64,000 nucleotides of DNA, taken from NCBI GenBank assembly GCA_030065235.1, contig JASJDC010000002.1:520001-584000 (forward strand), read 5' to 3'. This document shows, piece after piece, positions 9,762-18,192 of the stretch. Position 1 is the stretch's first letter. Each line of letters begins with the position of its first letter. Both the position numbers and the translations under genes were made by a program. The DNA comes from Alphaproteobacteria bacterium (GTDB lineage: Bacteria; Pseudomonadota; Alphaproteobacteria; UBA8366; Aestuariispiraceae). The notes under the pieces were generated by a model. It saw nothing but the letters and a program-made list of their open reading frames with translations, was not told the origin of the DNA and searched no databases.

Positions 9762-10412
9762 ATGAGCACTCACCCGGATTTCCCGAACCTGCATGTGGTC
9801 GATCATCCGCTGATCCAGCATAAGCTGACCTGGATGCGTCGCAGCGATACGCCGACCTCCATGTTCCGCGGCCTGCTGAAAGAGATCTCGCTCCTAATGG
9901 GCTATGAAATCACCCGGGAAATTCCGCTAAACAGCACCCGGATCGAGACGCCGGTCGCCCCGATGACAGCGCCGGTCCTGGCAGGACGCAAGCCGGCGAT
10001 CGTCTCGGTGTTGCGCGCCGGGCTCGGCATGATAGACGGCATGCGCGAATTGATGCCAGGCGCCCGAGAGGGCCATATCGGGCTGTTCCGCGATCCGGAA
10101 ACCAAACGCCCCGTCGAGTATTATGTGAAACTGCCGGAGCCCGGCGGGCGCCTTTTTATCCTCTGCGATCCGATGCTGGCGACCGGGCATTCGGCCGCCT
10201 ATGCGGTCGAGGTGCTGAAGAAGCACGGGATCGAGGATCAGAATATCCGGTTCATGGCGCTGGTCTCCGCGCCCGAAGGCGTCCAGGTCATGCGCGACGC
10301 GCATCCGGAAGTGAAGATCTACACCGCCGCGCTGGACGAGAAGCTGAACGAGAAGGCCTACATTGTGCCGGGTCTCGGCGACGCCGGGGACCGTCTGTTC
10401 GGCACGAAGTAG
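9762..10412 (+). CDS. upp: Uracil phosphoribosyltransferase
   Basis: This 216-residue enzyme converts uracil and PRPP to UMP in pyrimidine salvage. The PRPP-binding loop ([10 protein letters not shown]) is intact. The substrate-site segment [16 protein letters not shown] and the C-terminal [14 protein letters not shown] are typical of Upp. ATG 9762 is preceded by GGAG at 9752-9755 and gives the normal family length. It stands alone between the divergent giant coiled-coil gene and the DUF2937 gene, with about 250 bases upstream that should hold its promoter. Confidence 0.96.
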   Translation: MSTHPDFPNLHVVDHPLIQHKLTWMRRSDTPTSMFRGLLKEISLLMGYEITREIPLNSTRIETPVAPMTAPVLAGRKPAIVSVLRAGLGMIDGMRELMPGAREGHIGLFRDPETKRPVEYYVKLPEPGGRLFILCDPMLATGHSAAYAVEVLKKHGIEDQNIRFMALVSAPEGVQVMRDAHPEVKIYTAALDEKLNEKAYIVPGLGDAGDRLFGTK

Positions 10413-10545
10413 CGTGGGGCCACTCCCGACACGGCCTCTTGGCGGCGCCGGTTGATCGGATGCGGGAAGCATGAAACGCTGAGATCAATGGTCCCCGGAA
10501 GACGGAACCGGGGCGCGCCACTCGGCTCACAGCGGGTTTGATTGC

Positions 10546-11064
10546 ATGCGTCGCTATCTCGAATTGGCGGTCGGCGCGCTTTGCGCCATCGCGCTCTCGC
10601 AATTTCCGGCCTTTCACCAGCAATATCTGCAGCGCCTGGGCGGGCATGTGGATGAATTGACGATCCAGGTCGAGGCGATTGACGGTCGCGCGGCCGCGCT
10701 GGGCATGAGCCGGTATGACTATATCCGCGCCCTGCTGGACAATCCTGAGGCCCCGGCGCGGTCCGAAGGCGAGAATTTGGCCGACCTGGTCGGGCGCCAG
10801 GTCTCGCTCAGCCAATCGCTCAAGCGGCTCTCGACCATGTCGATGCTTTATGTCGGGCCCGCCCTGGTGTTCGAGGTTGAACCGCAGGTGGCGGCGGCGG
10901 CCTTCCGCGATTTCCGACCTTCCGTGCCGCTTACGCCCGTCGGCGCCGGCTACACCCTGTTCGGCTTCTTCCTGGGTTATCTCGGCCTGAAGGTTCTGTT
11001 CGCCTTGGTGCTGTTCCCAAAACGCCCGGTCTCGCCCCGTGAAGCGCGGCCTCGAGCCGAATGA
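10546..11064 (+). CDS. DUF2937-family small membrane protein
   Basis: This 172-residue protein has one N-terminal hydrophobic segment (about 5-20) and a second near the C-terminus (about 134-158). A soluble, probably periplasmic helical domain lies between them, with the family-like SQFPAFHQQYLQRLGGHVDE at its start. This layout fits DUF2937, whose function is unknown. The stop codon overlaps the start of the following oxidoreductase gene by four bases, so they are co-translated. The pair may be functionally unrelated. Confidence 0.8.
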   Translation: MRRYLELAVGALCAIALSQFPAFHQQYLQRLGGHVDELTIQVEAIDGRAAALGMSRYDYIRALLDNPEAPARSEGENLADLVGRQVSLSQSLKRLSTMSMLYVGPALVFEVEPQVAAAAFRDFRPSVPLTPVGAGYTLFGFFLGYLGLKVLFALVLFPKRPVSPREARPRAE

Positions 11065-12107
11065 GCGCCGAGCCGCGCCGCCTGGCGGTGATCGGTTGCG
11101 GCCAGATCGGTCGAAGCCATATCGCGCGCATGCGCCGGACGTCAGGCGCCGTCTTGGCCGCGATCTCCGACCCGGACCCGTCGGCGCGCGGCTTGGCTGA
11201 CGAGGTTGGCGTTCCGTATTTCGCGGAGGCCAAGGCGGTGCTTGCCGAGGTCCCGCTCGACGGCGCCGTCATCGCGACGCCGAACGCGACCCACGCCGAA
11301 CTCGGCCTCGCCTGCATCGAGGCGCGGGTTCCGGCCTTGATCGAGAAGCCAATCTCGGACCGGGTCGAGGATGCGATTGTTCTCGCCGACCGGTCGGAGG
11401 CGACGGGCGTGCCGATCCTGGTCGGCCATCACCGCCGCCATTCCCCCTTCATCCGCAAGGCGCGCGAGATGGTGCGATCCGGCGCGCTGGGCTCTCTGGT
11501 CGCGATCTCGGCGGTTTGGCTGGTCAAGAAACCGGATGCGTATTTCGAGGCGGCTTGGCGACGCGGCGCCGGCGGCGGCCCAATCCTGATCAACCTGATC
11601 CACGATATCGACTGCCTGCGCGCCATCGCCGGCGACATCGCATCTGTCCAGGCCGAGATCTCGCGCGCGCGACGTGGGTTTGAGGTTGAGGATAGCGCGG
11701 CGGTGATCCTGCGCATGGCGTCCGGCGCGCTCACGACGGCCCTACTGTCGGACGCGGCGCCATCGCCCTGGAGCTGGGAGCTGACGGCGGGGGAGCAGAC
11801 CTCCTACCCCTTCCCAATGACCGGTCAGGACGCCTACCGGTTCGTCGGGACCGACGGGGCGCTTGAGGTTCCGACGATGCGGCTCTGGCGGCATGGCGGG
11901 GCCGGGGATTGGCTGTCTCCGATGGCGTCAGACAGCGTTCCGGTCGAGCGGGTCGATCCGCTTGAGGCGCAACTGGCGCATTTCATCGACGTGATCGCCG
12001 GACGCGCCAAGCCTCTGATCGACGCCCGCGATGCGGCCGAGACCTTACGCGCGACCCTTGCGGTGAAGCAGGCCGCCCTGACCGGCCAGCGGGTCGACCT
12101 GCTGTAG
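11061..12107 (+). CDS. Gfo/Idh/MocA-family NAD(P)-dependent oxidoreductase
   Basis: This 348-residue dehydrogenase has an N-terminal Rossmann fold (AVIGCGQIGRSHIARM, residues 9-24), the conserved EKP motif near residue 95, and a C-terminal alpha/beta substrate domain that includes GGPILINLIHDIDCLR, which carries the typical catalytic Asp/His region. The family oxidises or reduces sugars, inositols and related polyols. No sugar operon surrounds it, so the substrate is not inferable. It overlaps the DUF2937 gene by ATGA. Confidence 0.88.
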   Translation: MSAEPRRLAVIGCGQIGRSHIARMRRTSGAVLAAISDPDPSARGLADEVGVPYFAEAKAVLAEVPLDGAVIATPNATHAELGLACIEARVPALIEKPISDRVEDAIVLADRSEATGVPILVGHHRRHSPFIRKAREMVRSGALGSLVAISAVWLVKKPDAYFEAAWRRGAGGGPILINLIHDIDCLRAIAGDIASVQAEISRARRGFEVEDSAAVILRMASGALTTALLSDAAPSPWSWELTAGEQTSYPFPMTGQDAYRFVGTDGALEVPTMRLWRHGGAGDWLSPMASDSVPVERVDPLEAQLAHFIDVIAGRAKPLIDARDAAETLRATLAVKQAALTGQRVDLL

Positions 12108-12132
12108 CTCGGGGGCCTATACGGGGATCCGA

Positions 12133-12723
12133 CTACGGCGTCAGGAACAGCGACATATGCTGTTCGATCGCCGCTTCCAATTCGGTGTTGAGATCGGCCA
12201 TCAGCTTTTCGGTCATCTCGTACCAGAGAGTCTCCCGCTCATTAATGGTCGCATCCTCATCGACGCTGCCGCTGCGGGTCACCGTCACCGTCGTCTCCGC
12301 CGTCGACAGCGTGTTGGGGTCCTCGGCCTCGAGCCGGACGACGAGCGTCATCTCATAGAGCTGCGCCTGATCGACGGTGACGATACCTTTCAATCCCTCG
12401 GTTTCCGGCAATTGCGTTTCGATGGCGCTGGCTTCGAGCACCGTCAGGACCACCGAGCCGTTGGCGCCGACCGGATCGATGCGGTCGTTGGCCCAGCGGG
12501 CGGCGGTCTGCGCCGGATCGACCGGAAATTCATGTCCGACATGCGGCGCGGTCAACGGCGCCGTATAGCTGATCTTGGAGGAGACATCGGCGACCAGCAT
12601 CGGTATCTTAGGAGAGGAGGCGAAGGTGATGTCGGCGTAGGTCGGCACCTCCACCTCGGTCGCGCAGCCGGCGACGACAACGCCTACAAGAGCCAGCGCC
12701 AGCGCTTTCAAACGCATCCTCAT
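12133..12723 (-). CDS. Putative lipoprotein, last gene of the argD-argF-hslO unit
   Basis: This 196-residue protein has a lipoprotein signal peptide with the lipobox VAGC (Cys20), which predicts anchoring in the outer or inner membrane on the periplasmic side. The mature part is a mixed alpha/beta domain with no motif that I recognise. Its ATG overlaps the hslO stop by four bases, so it is expressed together with Hsp33. No functional link to arginine synthesis is evident. Confidence 0.85.
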   Translation of the reverse strand: MRMRLKALALALVGVVVAGCATEVEVPTYADITFASSPKIPMLVADVSSKISYTAPLTAPHVGHEFPVDPAQTAARWANDRIDPVGANGSVVLTVLEASAIETQLPETEGLKGIVTVDQAQLYEMTLVVRLEAEDPNTLSTAETTVTVTRSGSVDEDATINERETLWYEMTEKLMADLNTELEAAIEQHMSLFLTP

Positions 12724-13727
12724 TCCTCCGCCATCCCATCGCCGACCGCTCGGCCGAAAATCTGTTCGAAAGAGAAGGACCGGTGCGTGTTGCAGAACTC
12801 GCAGGTCATCTCGACCTTGCCGTCATTCAGGATCGAACGCACTTCGTCCTCCGAAATCGCCGCAAGCGCGCCGAGCATCCGCTCGTCCGAACAGCGACAG
12901 CGGTCGCGCACCGGTTTGGGCTGAAAGACTCGGACCCCGTCCTCATTGTAGAGGCGATAGAGCAGCGCGCCCGGATCGAGCGCCGGGTCGAGCATTTCAG
13001 CCTCGGTCGCCGATTTCATGAGCGTGACCGCGCGGTTCCAATCGTCCGCGCCCAAAGCGACGCCGCCCCCGCCGCCTTCCGGCGGCAGATGCTGGACAAT
13101 CAGCGCCCCGGCGCGCCAATGGCCTTCCGCGTCGCGGTTGCAGGCCAGATGTGCGCTGGCGGCGAATTGCGCGGACTGTTCGAAATAGTGGTCGATCACG
13201 TCGGACAAGGTGGCGCCGTCCAACGAGACGATGCCCTGATAGCGCTCGCTGGAGGTGCTGAAATCGACGGTGAAAGCGAGATAACCGGCGCCCAACAGCT
13301 TCGGCACGGGCGCACCAGCCGCCGCCGCGGCGCTCGGAACCGCGCCCTTGATCTGAGCGTAGCCGCGCATGTCGCCGTCATTGCTGACATCGGCGACCAT
13401 GATCGGGACCGGCCCGTCGCCTTTCACTTGCAGGGTGAAGATTCCGTCATATTTCAGCGCACTGGCCAGCCCCACCGCGAGGGCCAGAAATTCGCCGAGC
13501 AGTCGCGCCGAGGCGTCGTCCATCGCATGCCGCGATAGGATCGCATCGAGCTGCGGTCCCAAGCGCACATAGCGGCCATGCAGACCGGTGGCGTCGATCA
13601 TGAAGGGCTGAATCACATCGTCGGTCGCCCAGCCGGTCATATCGATCGACCGGCCTTCCGCGTCGCCCGCGCCGTCGGCGGCCGTCTTGCGGAAATCGAC
13701 CGCAATCTCACTCTTCAAAAAATCCAC
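12720..13727 (-). CDS. hslO: Hsp33 redox-regulated molecular chaperone
   Basis: Hsp33 is a cytosolic holdase activated by oxidation. The C-terminal zinc motif is complete: CRCS near residue 265 and CEFC about 33 residues later, giving the four zinc-binding cysteines. I chose GTG 13727 because AAGGA lies eight bases upstream and the protein then begins with the Hsp33-like VDFLKSEIAVDF. The longer in-frame upstream extension lacks a ribosome binding site. The gene follows argF after 99 bases, the order seen in many alphaproteobacteria. Confidence 0.93.
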   Translation of the reverse strand: MDFLKSEIAVDFRKTAADGAGDAEGRSIDMTGWATDDVIQPFMIDATGLHGRYVRLGPQLDAILSRHAMDDASARLLGEFLALAVGLASALKYDGIFTLQVKGDGPVPIMVADVSNDGDMRGYAQIKGAVPSAAAAAGAPVPKLLGAGYLAFTVDFSTSSERYQGIVSLDGATLSDVIDHYFEQSAQFAASAHLACNRDAEGHWRAGALIVQHLPPEGGGGGVALGADDWNRAVTLMKSATEAEMLDPALDPGALLYRLYNEDGVRVFQPKPVRDRCRCSDERMLGALAAISEDEVRSILNDGKVEMTCEFCNTHRSFSFEQIFGRAVGDGMAEE

Positions 13728-13826
13728 GCGGATTGTCCTTACGAGGTTCTCGCTCAACCACGCCGGGCCAAGCGTCACTCTGTGGCGCTTTATAGGCGGT
13801 CCGAATCGACCGTCCAAGGCGCCATC

Positions 13827-14741
13827 TCAGCCCATGCAATAGGCCAGAACGCCTTTCTGGGCGTGGAGGCGGTTCTCGGCCTCATCCCAGACCACCGATT
13901 GCGGACCGTCGATGACCTCGGCGGTCACTTCCTCGCCGCGATGGGCCGGCAGGCAATGCATGAAGACCGCGTCCGGCGCCGCCCGCGCCATCAGCGCCGC
14001 ATCGACCTGAAACGGCTTGAGCATGTTGTGGCGATTGGCCGCCGTCGCATCATCTTCATCGCCCATCGAGACCCAGACATCGGTCACCACGCAATCGGCG
14101 CCCGTCACCGCAGCAGCGGCGTCATGGCTGATCGCCAGGTCGCAGCCCTCGGCCTCGGCCCAAGCGACGACATCGGCCGGCGGCGGCAGGGTCTCGGGAC
14201 AGGCGATGTTCAGCGTGAAGCCGAAACGCGCGGCGGCGTGAATCCAACTGGTCGCCATATTGTTGCCGTCGCCGGACCAGGCCACCGTCTTGCCGGCGAT
14301 CGACCCGCGATGCTGTTCATAGGTCATAACATCGGCCATCAACTGGCAGGGATGGGTGCGGTCGGTCAGGCCGTTGATCACCGGCACCGTCGCATTCTCC
14401 GCAAGCTCCAGCAGTTTCGTCTCTTCGGTCGTGCGGATGACGATGGCGTCGACATAGCGCGACAGAACCCGCGCGGTGTCGGCGATCGTCTCGCCCCGGC
14501 CCAATTGCGATTCGGCGGGCGTAATGACCACCACCTCGCCGCCCAGCTGTTTCATCCCGACATCGAAGCTGATCCGAGTGCGGGTCGAGGGTTTCTCAAA
14601 GATCAGCGCCAACGCCTTGCCCGCCAGCGGCTTTTCCTCGGCGCGCGGCCCGCCCTGTCGAAAGGCGTTGCCTTCCGACAGCATCGACCGCAGCGCGTCG
14701 CCGCTGAAATGATCGAGATCGAGAAAATGCTTCACGCTCAT
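13827..14741 (-). CDS. argF: Ornithine carbamoyltransferase
   Basis: This 304-residue enzyme forms citrulline from ornithine and carbamoyl phosphate in arginine synthesis. The carbamoyl-phosphate motif STRTR is at residues 52-56, HPCQ at 130-133, and the ornithine-loop HCLP motif is near 260. I chose ATG 14741, preceded by AAGG nine bases upstream. A start eight codons further up would overlap argD. Only four bases separate it from the argD stop. It should share the attenuator-controlled transcript that starts upstream of argD. Confidence 0.95.
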   Translation of the reverse strand: MSVKHFLDLDHFSGDALRSMLSEGNAFRQGGPRAEEKPLAGKALALIFEKPSTRTRISFDVGMKQLGGEVVVITPAESQLGRGETIADTARVLSRYVDAIVIRTTEETKLLELAENATVPVINGLTDRTHPCQLMADVMTYEQHRGSIAGKTVAWSGDGNNMATSWIHAAARFGFTLNIACPETLPPPADVVAWAEAEGCDLAISHDAAAAVTGADCVVTDVWVSMGDEDDATAANRHNMLKPFQVDAALMARAAPDAVFMHCLPAHRGEEVTAEVIDGPQSVVWDEAENRLHAQKGVLAYCMG

Positions 14742-14745
14742 GGCT

Positions 14746-15987
14746 TTAGGCCTTGGCTTTCGCACTGAGAGAGACCGCCGTCTCTGTCAGAATACGGATC
14801 GCCTCGTCGCAATCGGCGTCGGTGACGATCAGCGGCGGCAACAGCCGGACGACATTGTCGGCGGCGCCGACCGTCAGCAGCCCGCCCGCCATCAGCGCCT
14901 TGATGACATCAAGATTGACGTGTTCCGGCGCGCATTTCAGGCCCAGCATCAGCCCGGCCCCGCGCGCCTCGACAAAGACGTCGCCATGGGCGGCGACCAG
15001 GTCTTGCAGCTTGAACCAAAGCCGCCGTGCAACCGCATCGACGCCGTCGAGGAAGCCGTCCGCCAACAGGACATCGAGGACCGCGTTCCCCACGGCCATC
15101 GCCAATGGGTTGCCGCCATAGGTCGTGCCATGCACGCCGGGCTCCATGCCGCTGGCGCCTTTATGGGTCGCGAGCACGGCGCCAAGCGGGAAGCCGCCGC
15201 CGATCCCTTTGGCCGAGGCGAGAATGTCCGGCGCGACGCCGGCCCATTCATGCGCCCACATCTTCCCCGTCCGGCCCATGCCGCATTGGATCTCGTCGAA
15301 GATCAGCATCAGGCCGAACTCGTCCGCGGCGGCGCGCAAGTCGCGCAGATAGTCCAGCCGCGCCGCGTTGATCCCGCCCTCGCCCTGCACCGGCTCGACA
15401 GCGATCGCCGCCGTCTCCGGCCCGATCGCGTCGCGCAAGGCGTTCATATTGCCGAACGGCACGGAATCGAACCCGTCGGCCGGCTTGCCGAAGCCTTCGA
15501 GATATTTCGCGTTGCCGGCCGCCGCGATGGTCCCCAACGAGCGACCGTGAAAAGCGCCGGCGACCGTGATCGTCCGCCAGCGTTCCGGCGCGCCGTTCTT
15601 ATAATGATAGCGCCGACCGGCCTTGATCGCCGCCTCCATCGCTTCGACGCCGGAATTGCAGAAGAAGGCGACATCGGCGAAGGAGTCTTCGGTTAGCCGC
15701 CGGGCGAAACGCTCCTGCTCCGGGATCACAAACAGGTTCGAGGCGTGCCACAGTTTCTCCGCCTGATCCTTCAGCGCCTGCACGACATGCGGGTGCGCGT
15801 GGCCGACAGAATTCACGGCGATGCCGCCATAGAAATCGAGATATTTCTTGCCGTCCGTATCCCAGAGATGGGCGCCCGCGCCGCGCTCCAACGCAATCGG
15901 GAAACGGCCATAGGTGTTCATGACGGCGGAAGGCGCGGGTTCCGTCTTGCCGGGTTCGGTTGCTTTTGCTTGAGATGCGGTCGACAT
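14746..15987 (-). CDS. argD: Acetylornithine aminotransferase
   Basis: This class III PLP aminotransferase of 413 residues converts N-acetylglutamate semialdehyde to N-acetylornithine. FDEIQCG (PLP-contacting Asp231) and [13 protein letters not shown] with Schiff-base Lys260 are present. The N-terminus is about 20 residues longer than usual before [17 protein letters not shown] 15987 has GGAG seven bases upstream, while the internal Met23 is an alternative start. It is first in argD-argF-hslO. About 60 bases upstream lies a rho-independent terminator preceded by an Arg-rich leader peptide, so its expression is probably attenuated by arginine supply. Confidence 0.95.
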   Translation of the reverse strand: MSTASQAKATEPGKTEPAPSAVMNTYGRFPIALERGAGAHLWDTDGKKYLDFYGGIAVNSVGHAHPHVVQALKDQAEKLWHASNLFVIPEQERFARRLTEDSFADVAFFCNSGVEAMEAAIKAGRRYHYKNGAPERWRTITVAGAFHGRSLGTIAAAGNAKYLEGFGKPADGFDSVPFGNMNALRDAIGPETAAIAVEPVQGEGGINAARLDYLRDLRAAADEFGLMLIFDEIQCGMGRTGKMWAHEWAGVAPDILASAKGIGGGFPLGAVLATHKGASGMEPGVHGTTYGGNPLAMAVGNAVLDVLLADGFLDGVDAVARRLWFKLQDLVAAHGDVFVEARGAGLMLGLKCAPEHVNLDVIKALMAGGLLTVGAADNVVRLLPPLIVTDADCDEAIRILTETAVSLSAKAKA

Positions 15988-16044
15988 GGTCTGCTCCGTG
16001 CGTTTGGGTGGCGTCCCGACCTTCGGACCCCAATCCCGCGCCCT

Positions 16045-16077
16045 GAAACAAGAAACCGCCGGACAGGAGTCCAGCGG
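16045..16077 (-). terminator. Attenuator terminator upstream of argD
   Basis: On the minus strand, CCGCTGGAC (16077-16069) and GTCCGGCGG (16064-16056) form a nine-pair stem closed by a four-base loop. A T-rich run, TTTCTTGTTTC, follows at 16055-16045. It lies between the leader peptide and the argD start, so its likely job is conditional termination. It could also serve as the ordinary terminator of the upstream permease operon. Confidence 0.75.
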
Positions 16078-16105
16078 CGATCGGGCTCATTTCAGATCGG
16101 TTGCC

Positions 16106-16207
16106 TCAACCGATATGACAACGCTTCCCGCGCGCCGCTTTTGAGGAGCGGCGTCGACGCGACAGGCCGCTCAGAATCGGCGCGGCGATGTAGGCGACAG
16201 TTGTCAT
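16106..16207 (-). CDS. Putative arginine leader peptide (attenuation) upstream of argD
   Basis: A 33-codon reading frame runs from ATG 16207 to TGA 16106. Codons 17-20 are four consecutive Arg codons (CGT CGA CGC CGC), and two more Arg codons are at 26 and 29. It is followed by a stem-loop spanning the stop codon (ATCGGTT 16096-16102 with AACCGAT 16108-16114) and the terminator at 16045-16077. Segments near the Arg codons can pair in mutually exclusive ways: GAGCGGC 16172-16166, GCCGCTC 16152-16146, AGCGGCG 16139-16133 and CGCCGCT 16079-16073. Ribosome stalling at Arg codons would mask the second segment and free the third to disrupt the terminator. No Shine-Dalgarno is visible, which fits a leaderless start. 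Confidence 0.7.
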   Translation of the reverse strand: MTTVAYIAAPILSGLSRRRRSSKAARGKRCHIG

Positions 16208-16213
16208 GCAGGC

Positions 16214-16242
16214 GGTGTAGCGCAGGGACGCTCGCGCCGCAA
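16214..16242 (-). promoter_or_regulatory. Candidate promoter for the arg leader transcript
   Basis: On the minus strand, TTGCGG (16242-16237) and TACACC (16219-16214) are separated by 17 bases. The predicted start site falls on or next to the A of the leader peptide ATG, giving a leaderless message. The hexamers are poor matches to consensus, so this is tentative. Confidence 0.3.
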
Positions 16243-16261
16243 GCGTTCAAACCCATACGCC

Positions 16262-17095
16262 TCAGGCCTTGATCTTATAACCGATGCCGACGAGGTAGCG
16301 CCCGAAAGCCAGCGCCAAGACCGCGGCGACGCCGATCACCAATGCGCTGAGCCCGATCGGCGCGTCCGCCACGCCGGTCATGCCGAAGCGAAATCCATTG
16401 ACCAGATGGAAGATCGGGTTGAACAGCATCAGGCTGCGAAACGGCTCGGCCAACGCGGCAAGCGAGAAAAAACTGCCGCTCAGGAACAGCAGCGGTGCGA
16501 TAGCGAAGGTCTCGATGGCCGACAGCGAGTCCCATTTCGGCGAATGCATGCCGGTGGCGAGCCCGACGACCGACAGGATCAGCGCGCCAAACGTCATGAA
16601 AAAGAGCAGCGCCAGCGGCCTGTCCGGCAGACCGGCCCCGAAGGGCGCCAACACCGCCCAGGTCGGGGCCGCGATCATCACCGACACGATCATCGCCGAA
16701 ATCAGATAGCCCGCCAGAATCTCGCCGGGCGACAGCGGCGCGCCCCAAAGATCGCCGATCGTCCCTTCCAGCTTCTCATGCAGCACCGAGAAGGCGGTGC
16801 TTTCGAAAGCACGTTGGGCCCCGGCGGCGATGATCAGGCCAGGCGCCAAGAAGGTCAGGAACGGCAGGCCGGCGACCGTCGTCACCGCCTCGCCAAGCGC
16901 GATCCAGATCACCGAGGCGAACAGCAACGCCTGCAACGCGGGGCCGAAGATCGCCAGCCGGAAGAACATGATTTCGCCCACCACCTGCCGCCGGATGATC
17001 GCCGCCAGCCCACGCCAATTGACGCCACGATAGCGCCGCGGCGGCGCCAGCCCAAGCGATGCGCCCTGCGGGACCGGATGCTCGGTCCGCGCCAT
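16262..17095 (-). CDS. ABC-2 type transporter permease (second of tandem pair)
   Basis: This 277-residue inner-membrane protein has about six hydrophobic helices and the ABC-2 permease pattern: a cytoplasmic N-terminus, then AIFGPALQALLFASVIW, the central conserved loop (GTIGDLWGAPLSPGEI) and a C-terminal helix. It is clearly paralogous to the preceding gene, sharing RRYRGVNWRGL versus RRYGAVNWVGV near the N-terminus, matching mid-loop sequences and a shared Lys-Ala C-terminus. The stop of the first gene and this start are three bases apart. No ATP-binding subunit is adjacent. The substrate is unknown; polysaccharides, lipids or drugs are typical of the family. Confidence 0.88.
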   Translation of the reverse strand: MARTEHPVPQGASLGLAPPRRYRGVNWRGLAAIIRRQVVGEIMFFRLAIFGPALQALLFASVIWIALGEAVTTVAGLPFLTFLAPGLIIAAGAQRAFESTAFSVLHEKLEGTIGDLWGAPLSPGEILAGYLISAMIVSVMIAAPTWAVLAPFGAGLPDRPLALLFFMTFGALILSVVGLATGMHSPKWDSLSAIETFAIAPLLFLSGSFFSLAALAEPFRSLMLFNPIFHLVNGFRFGMTGVADAPIGLSALVIGVAAVLALAFGRYLVGIGYKIKA

Positions 17096-17098
17096 CGC

Positions 17099-17914
17099 TT
17101 AAGCCTTCATCTTGTAGCCGCTGGCGACCATCCGATAGGCGGCGATCCAGAGCGCCAGGTTGACCCCGATCATCACCGCCAAACCCAGCAGCGGCGAAGC
17201 GTCGGACTGGCCGATCGCGCCGTAGCGGAAGCCGTCGATCATGTAGAAAAACGGATTGTAGTAGGCGATCGTATAAAACGGCTCCGGCAGGCGCGAAATC
17301 GAATAGAAGGTGCCGCTGAGAAAGGCGAAGGGCGTGATCACGAAATTGGTGATCGCTGCGATATGGTCGAACTTGTCGGCCCAGATCGCCGCCATGATCC
17401 CCAACAATCCCATCATCATCGAGGCCCCGACGGCGTGAAATACCAGGAAGGCGGGCGCGGCGGCAGGCAGATCGACAAAGGCCATCATCGCCAGCCAGGT
17501 CACAGCGCCGACCAGAACGCCGCGCGTGATCGCCGCCAGCACGTAAGCGGCAACGAACTCGCCAGGGCTGATCGGCGGCATCAAGACATCGATGATGTTG
17601 CCCTGGATTTTGCCGACGACAATGGAAGAGGAGGTGTTTGCGAAGGCGTTCTGCGCCATCGCCATAGTGATCAAACCCGGCGCCAGAAACTCGGTGAACG
17701 GAACGCCAGCGACGAACTCGACGGCCCTGCCCAGAGCCAGCGTGAAGATCGCCAGGAACAAGAGGGTGGTGACGACCGGCGCGGCGACGGTCTGGGTGAT
17801 CACTTTCAGGAAGCGCTTCACTTCCTTAACGTAGAGATTCCAGACACCGACCCAATTGACCGCGCCATAGCGCCGCGGCCGCAGCCCCGCGCCAATATCC
17901 GAGGATACCGCCAT
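17099..17914 (-). CDS. ABC-2 type transporter permease (first of tandem pair)
   Basis: This integral membrane protein of about 271 residues has the ABC-2 permease fold. Recognisable parts are the N-terminal NLYVKEVKRFLKV, the GKIQGNIIDVLMPPISPGEF loop and the late ALSGTFYS-like segment (FAFLSGTFYSISRLPEPF). I chose ATG 17914, with GGAAG just upstream. The frame stays open a further 18 codons. It probably forms a heterodimer with its paralogue downstream. The required ATPase is not encoded nearby, so it must be supplied from elsewhere. Confidence 0.88.
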   Translation of the reverse strand: MAVSSDIGAGLRPRRYGAVNWVGVWNLYVKEVKRFLKVITQTVAAPVVTTLLFLAIFTLALGRAVEFVAGVPFTEFLAPGLITMAMAQNAFANTSSSIVVGKIQGNIIDVLMPPISPGEFVAAYVLAAITRGVLVGAVTWLAMMAFVDLPAAAPAFLVFHAVGASMMMGLLGIMAAIWADKFDHIAAITNFVITPFAFLSGTFYSISRLPEPFYTIAYYNPFFYMIDGFRYGAIGQSDASPLLGLAVMIGVNLALWIAAYRMVASGYKMKA

Positions 17915-18017
17915 TTTCACTTCCGCAGACCGTTTTTCCGTGAGCGACGACCGGTATAGGCGGCGCAAAGGCTCGGCTCAAGGGCCGGCCCGAGACCGCG
18001 CGCGATGTGATCATACT

Positions 18018-18137
18018 GGAGAGGGGAGGTAGAACCGGCCCGAAGGGTGCAGGTGGGAGGGGTCCCAAATCCGAGAGGGGCTGGACGCTCCCTTCGGGCG
18101 CCGGTTCATGGGAAGAAACTAGGGCGTATCCAGACTG
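18018..18137. ncRNA. Candidate structured RNA or leader in the permease/recX intergenic region
   Basis: An inverted repeat pairs AACCGGCCCGAAGGG (18033-18047) with the segment 18090-18106, giving 15 base pairs interrupted by one two-base bulge. Inside it a second hairpin (TGGGA 18054-18058, TCCCA 18063-18067) closes a GGGG loop. Short complementary segments CTGGA (18016-18020) and TCCAG (18129-18133) could close the whole unit. The stem is equally possible on both strands, so it may be an sRNA or the 5' leader of the permease operon. It does not show the conserved cores of SRP RNA, tRNA-Sec, tmRNA or common riboswitches. Confidence 0.35.
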
Positions 18138-18142
18138 CCTGC

Positions 18143-18158
18143 TGTGACGGCCGTCACT
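18143..18158. promoter_or_regulatory. CRP-like palindrome upstream of recX
   Basis: TGTGACGGCCGTCACT contains a 14-base perfect palindrome and matches the CRP/FNR-superfamily pattern TGTGA-N6-TCACA at all but the final base. It is centred about 42 bases before the recX start and lies in a divergent intergenic region, a plausible regulator position. The matching protein is not in the window. Confidence 0.4.
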
Positions 18159-18192
18159 CTCGTCGGGTTTTTCAAAAATTTATGGGGCATTT

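Noticed and set aside
16056-16077. The hairpin before argD as only the terminator of the upstream permease operon
   Set aside because: It lies about 190 bases past the permease stop and after a leader peptide with four Arg codons and competing stems, so attenuation explains more of the sequence, though a dual role remains possible.
18018-18137. SRP RNA, tRNA-Sec or a known riboswitch as the identity of the recX-upstream stem
   Set aside because: The conserved cores (GGAAG tetraloop region with AGCA, tRNA T-arm, riboswitch boxes) are not present.
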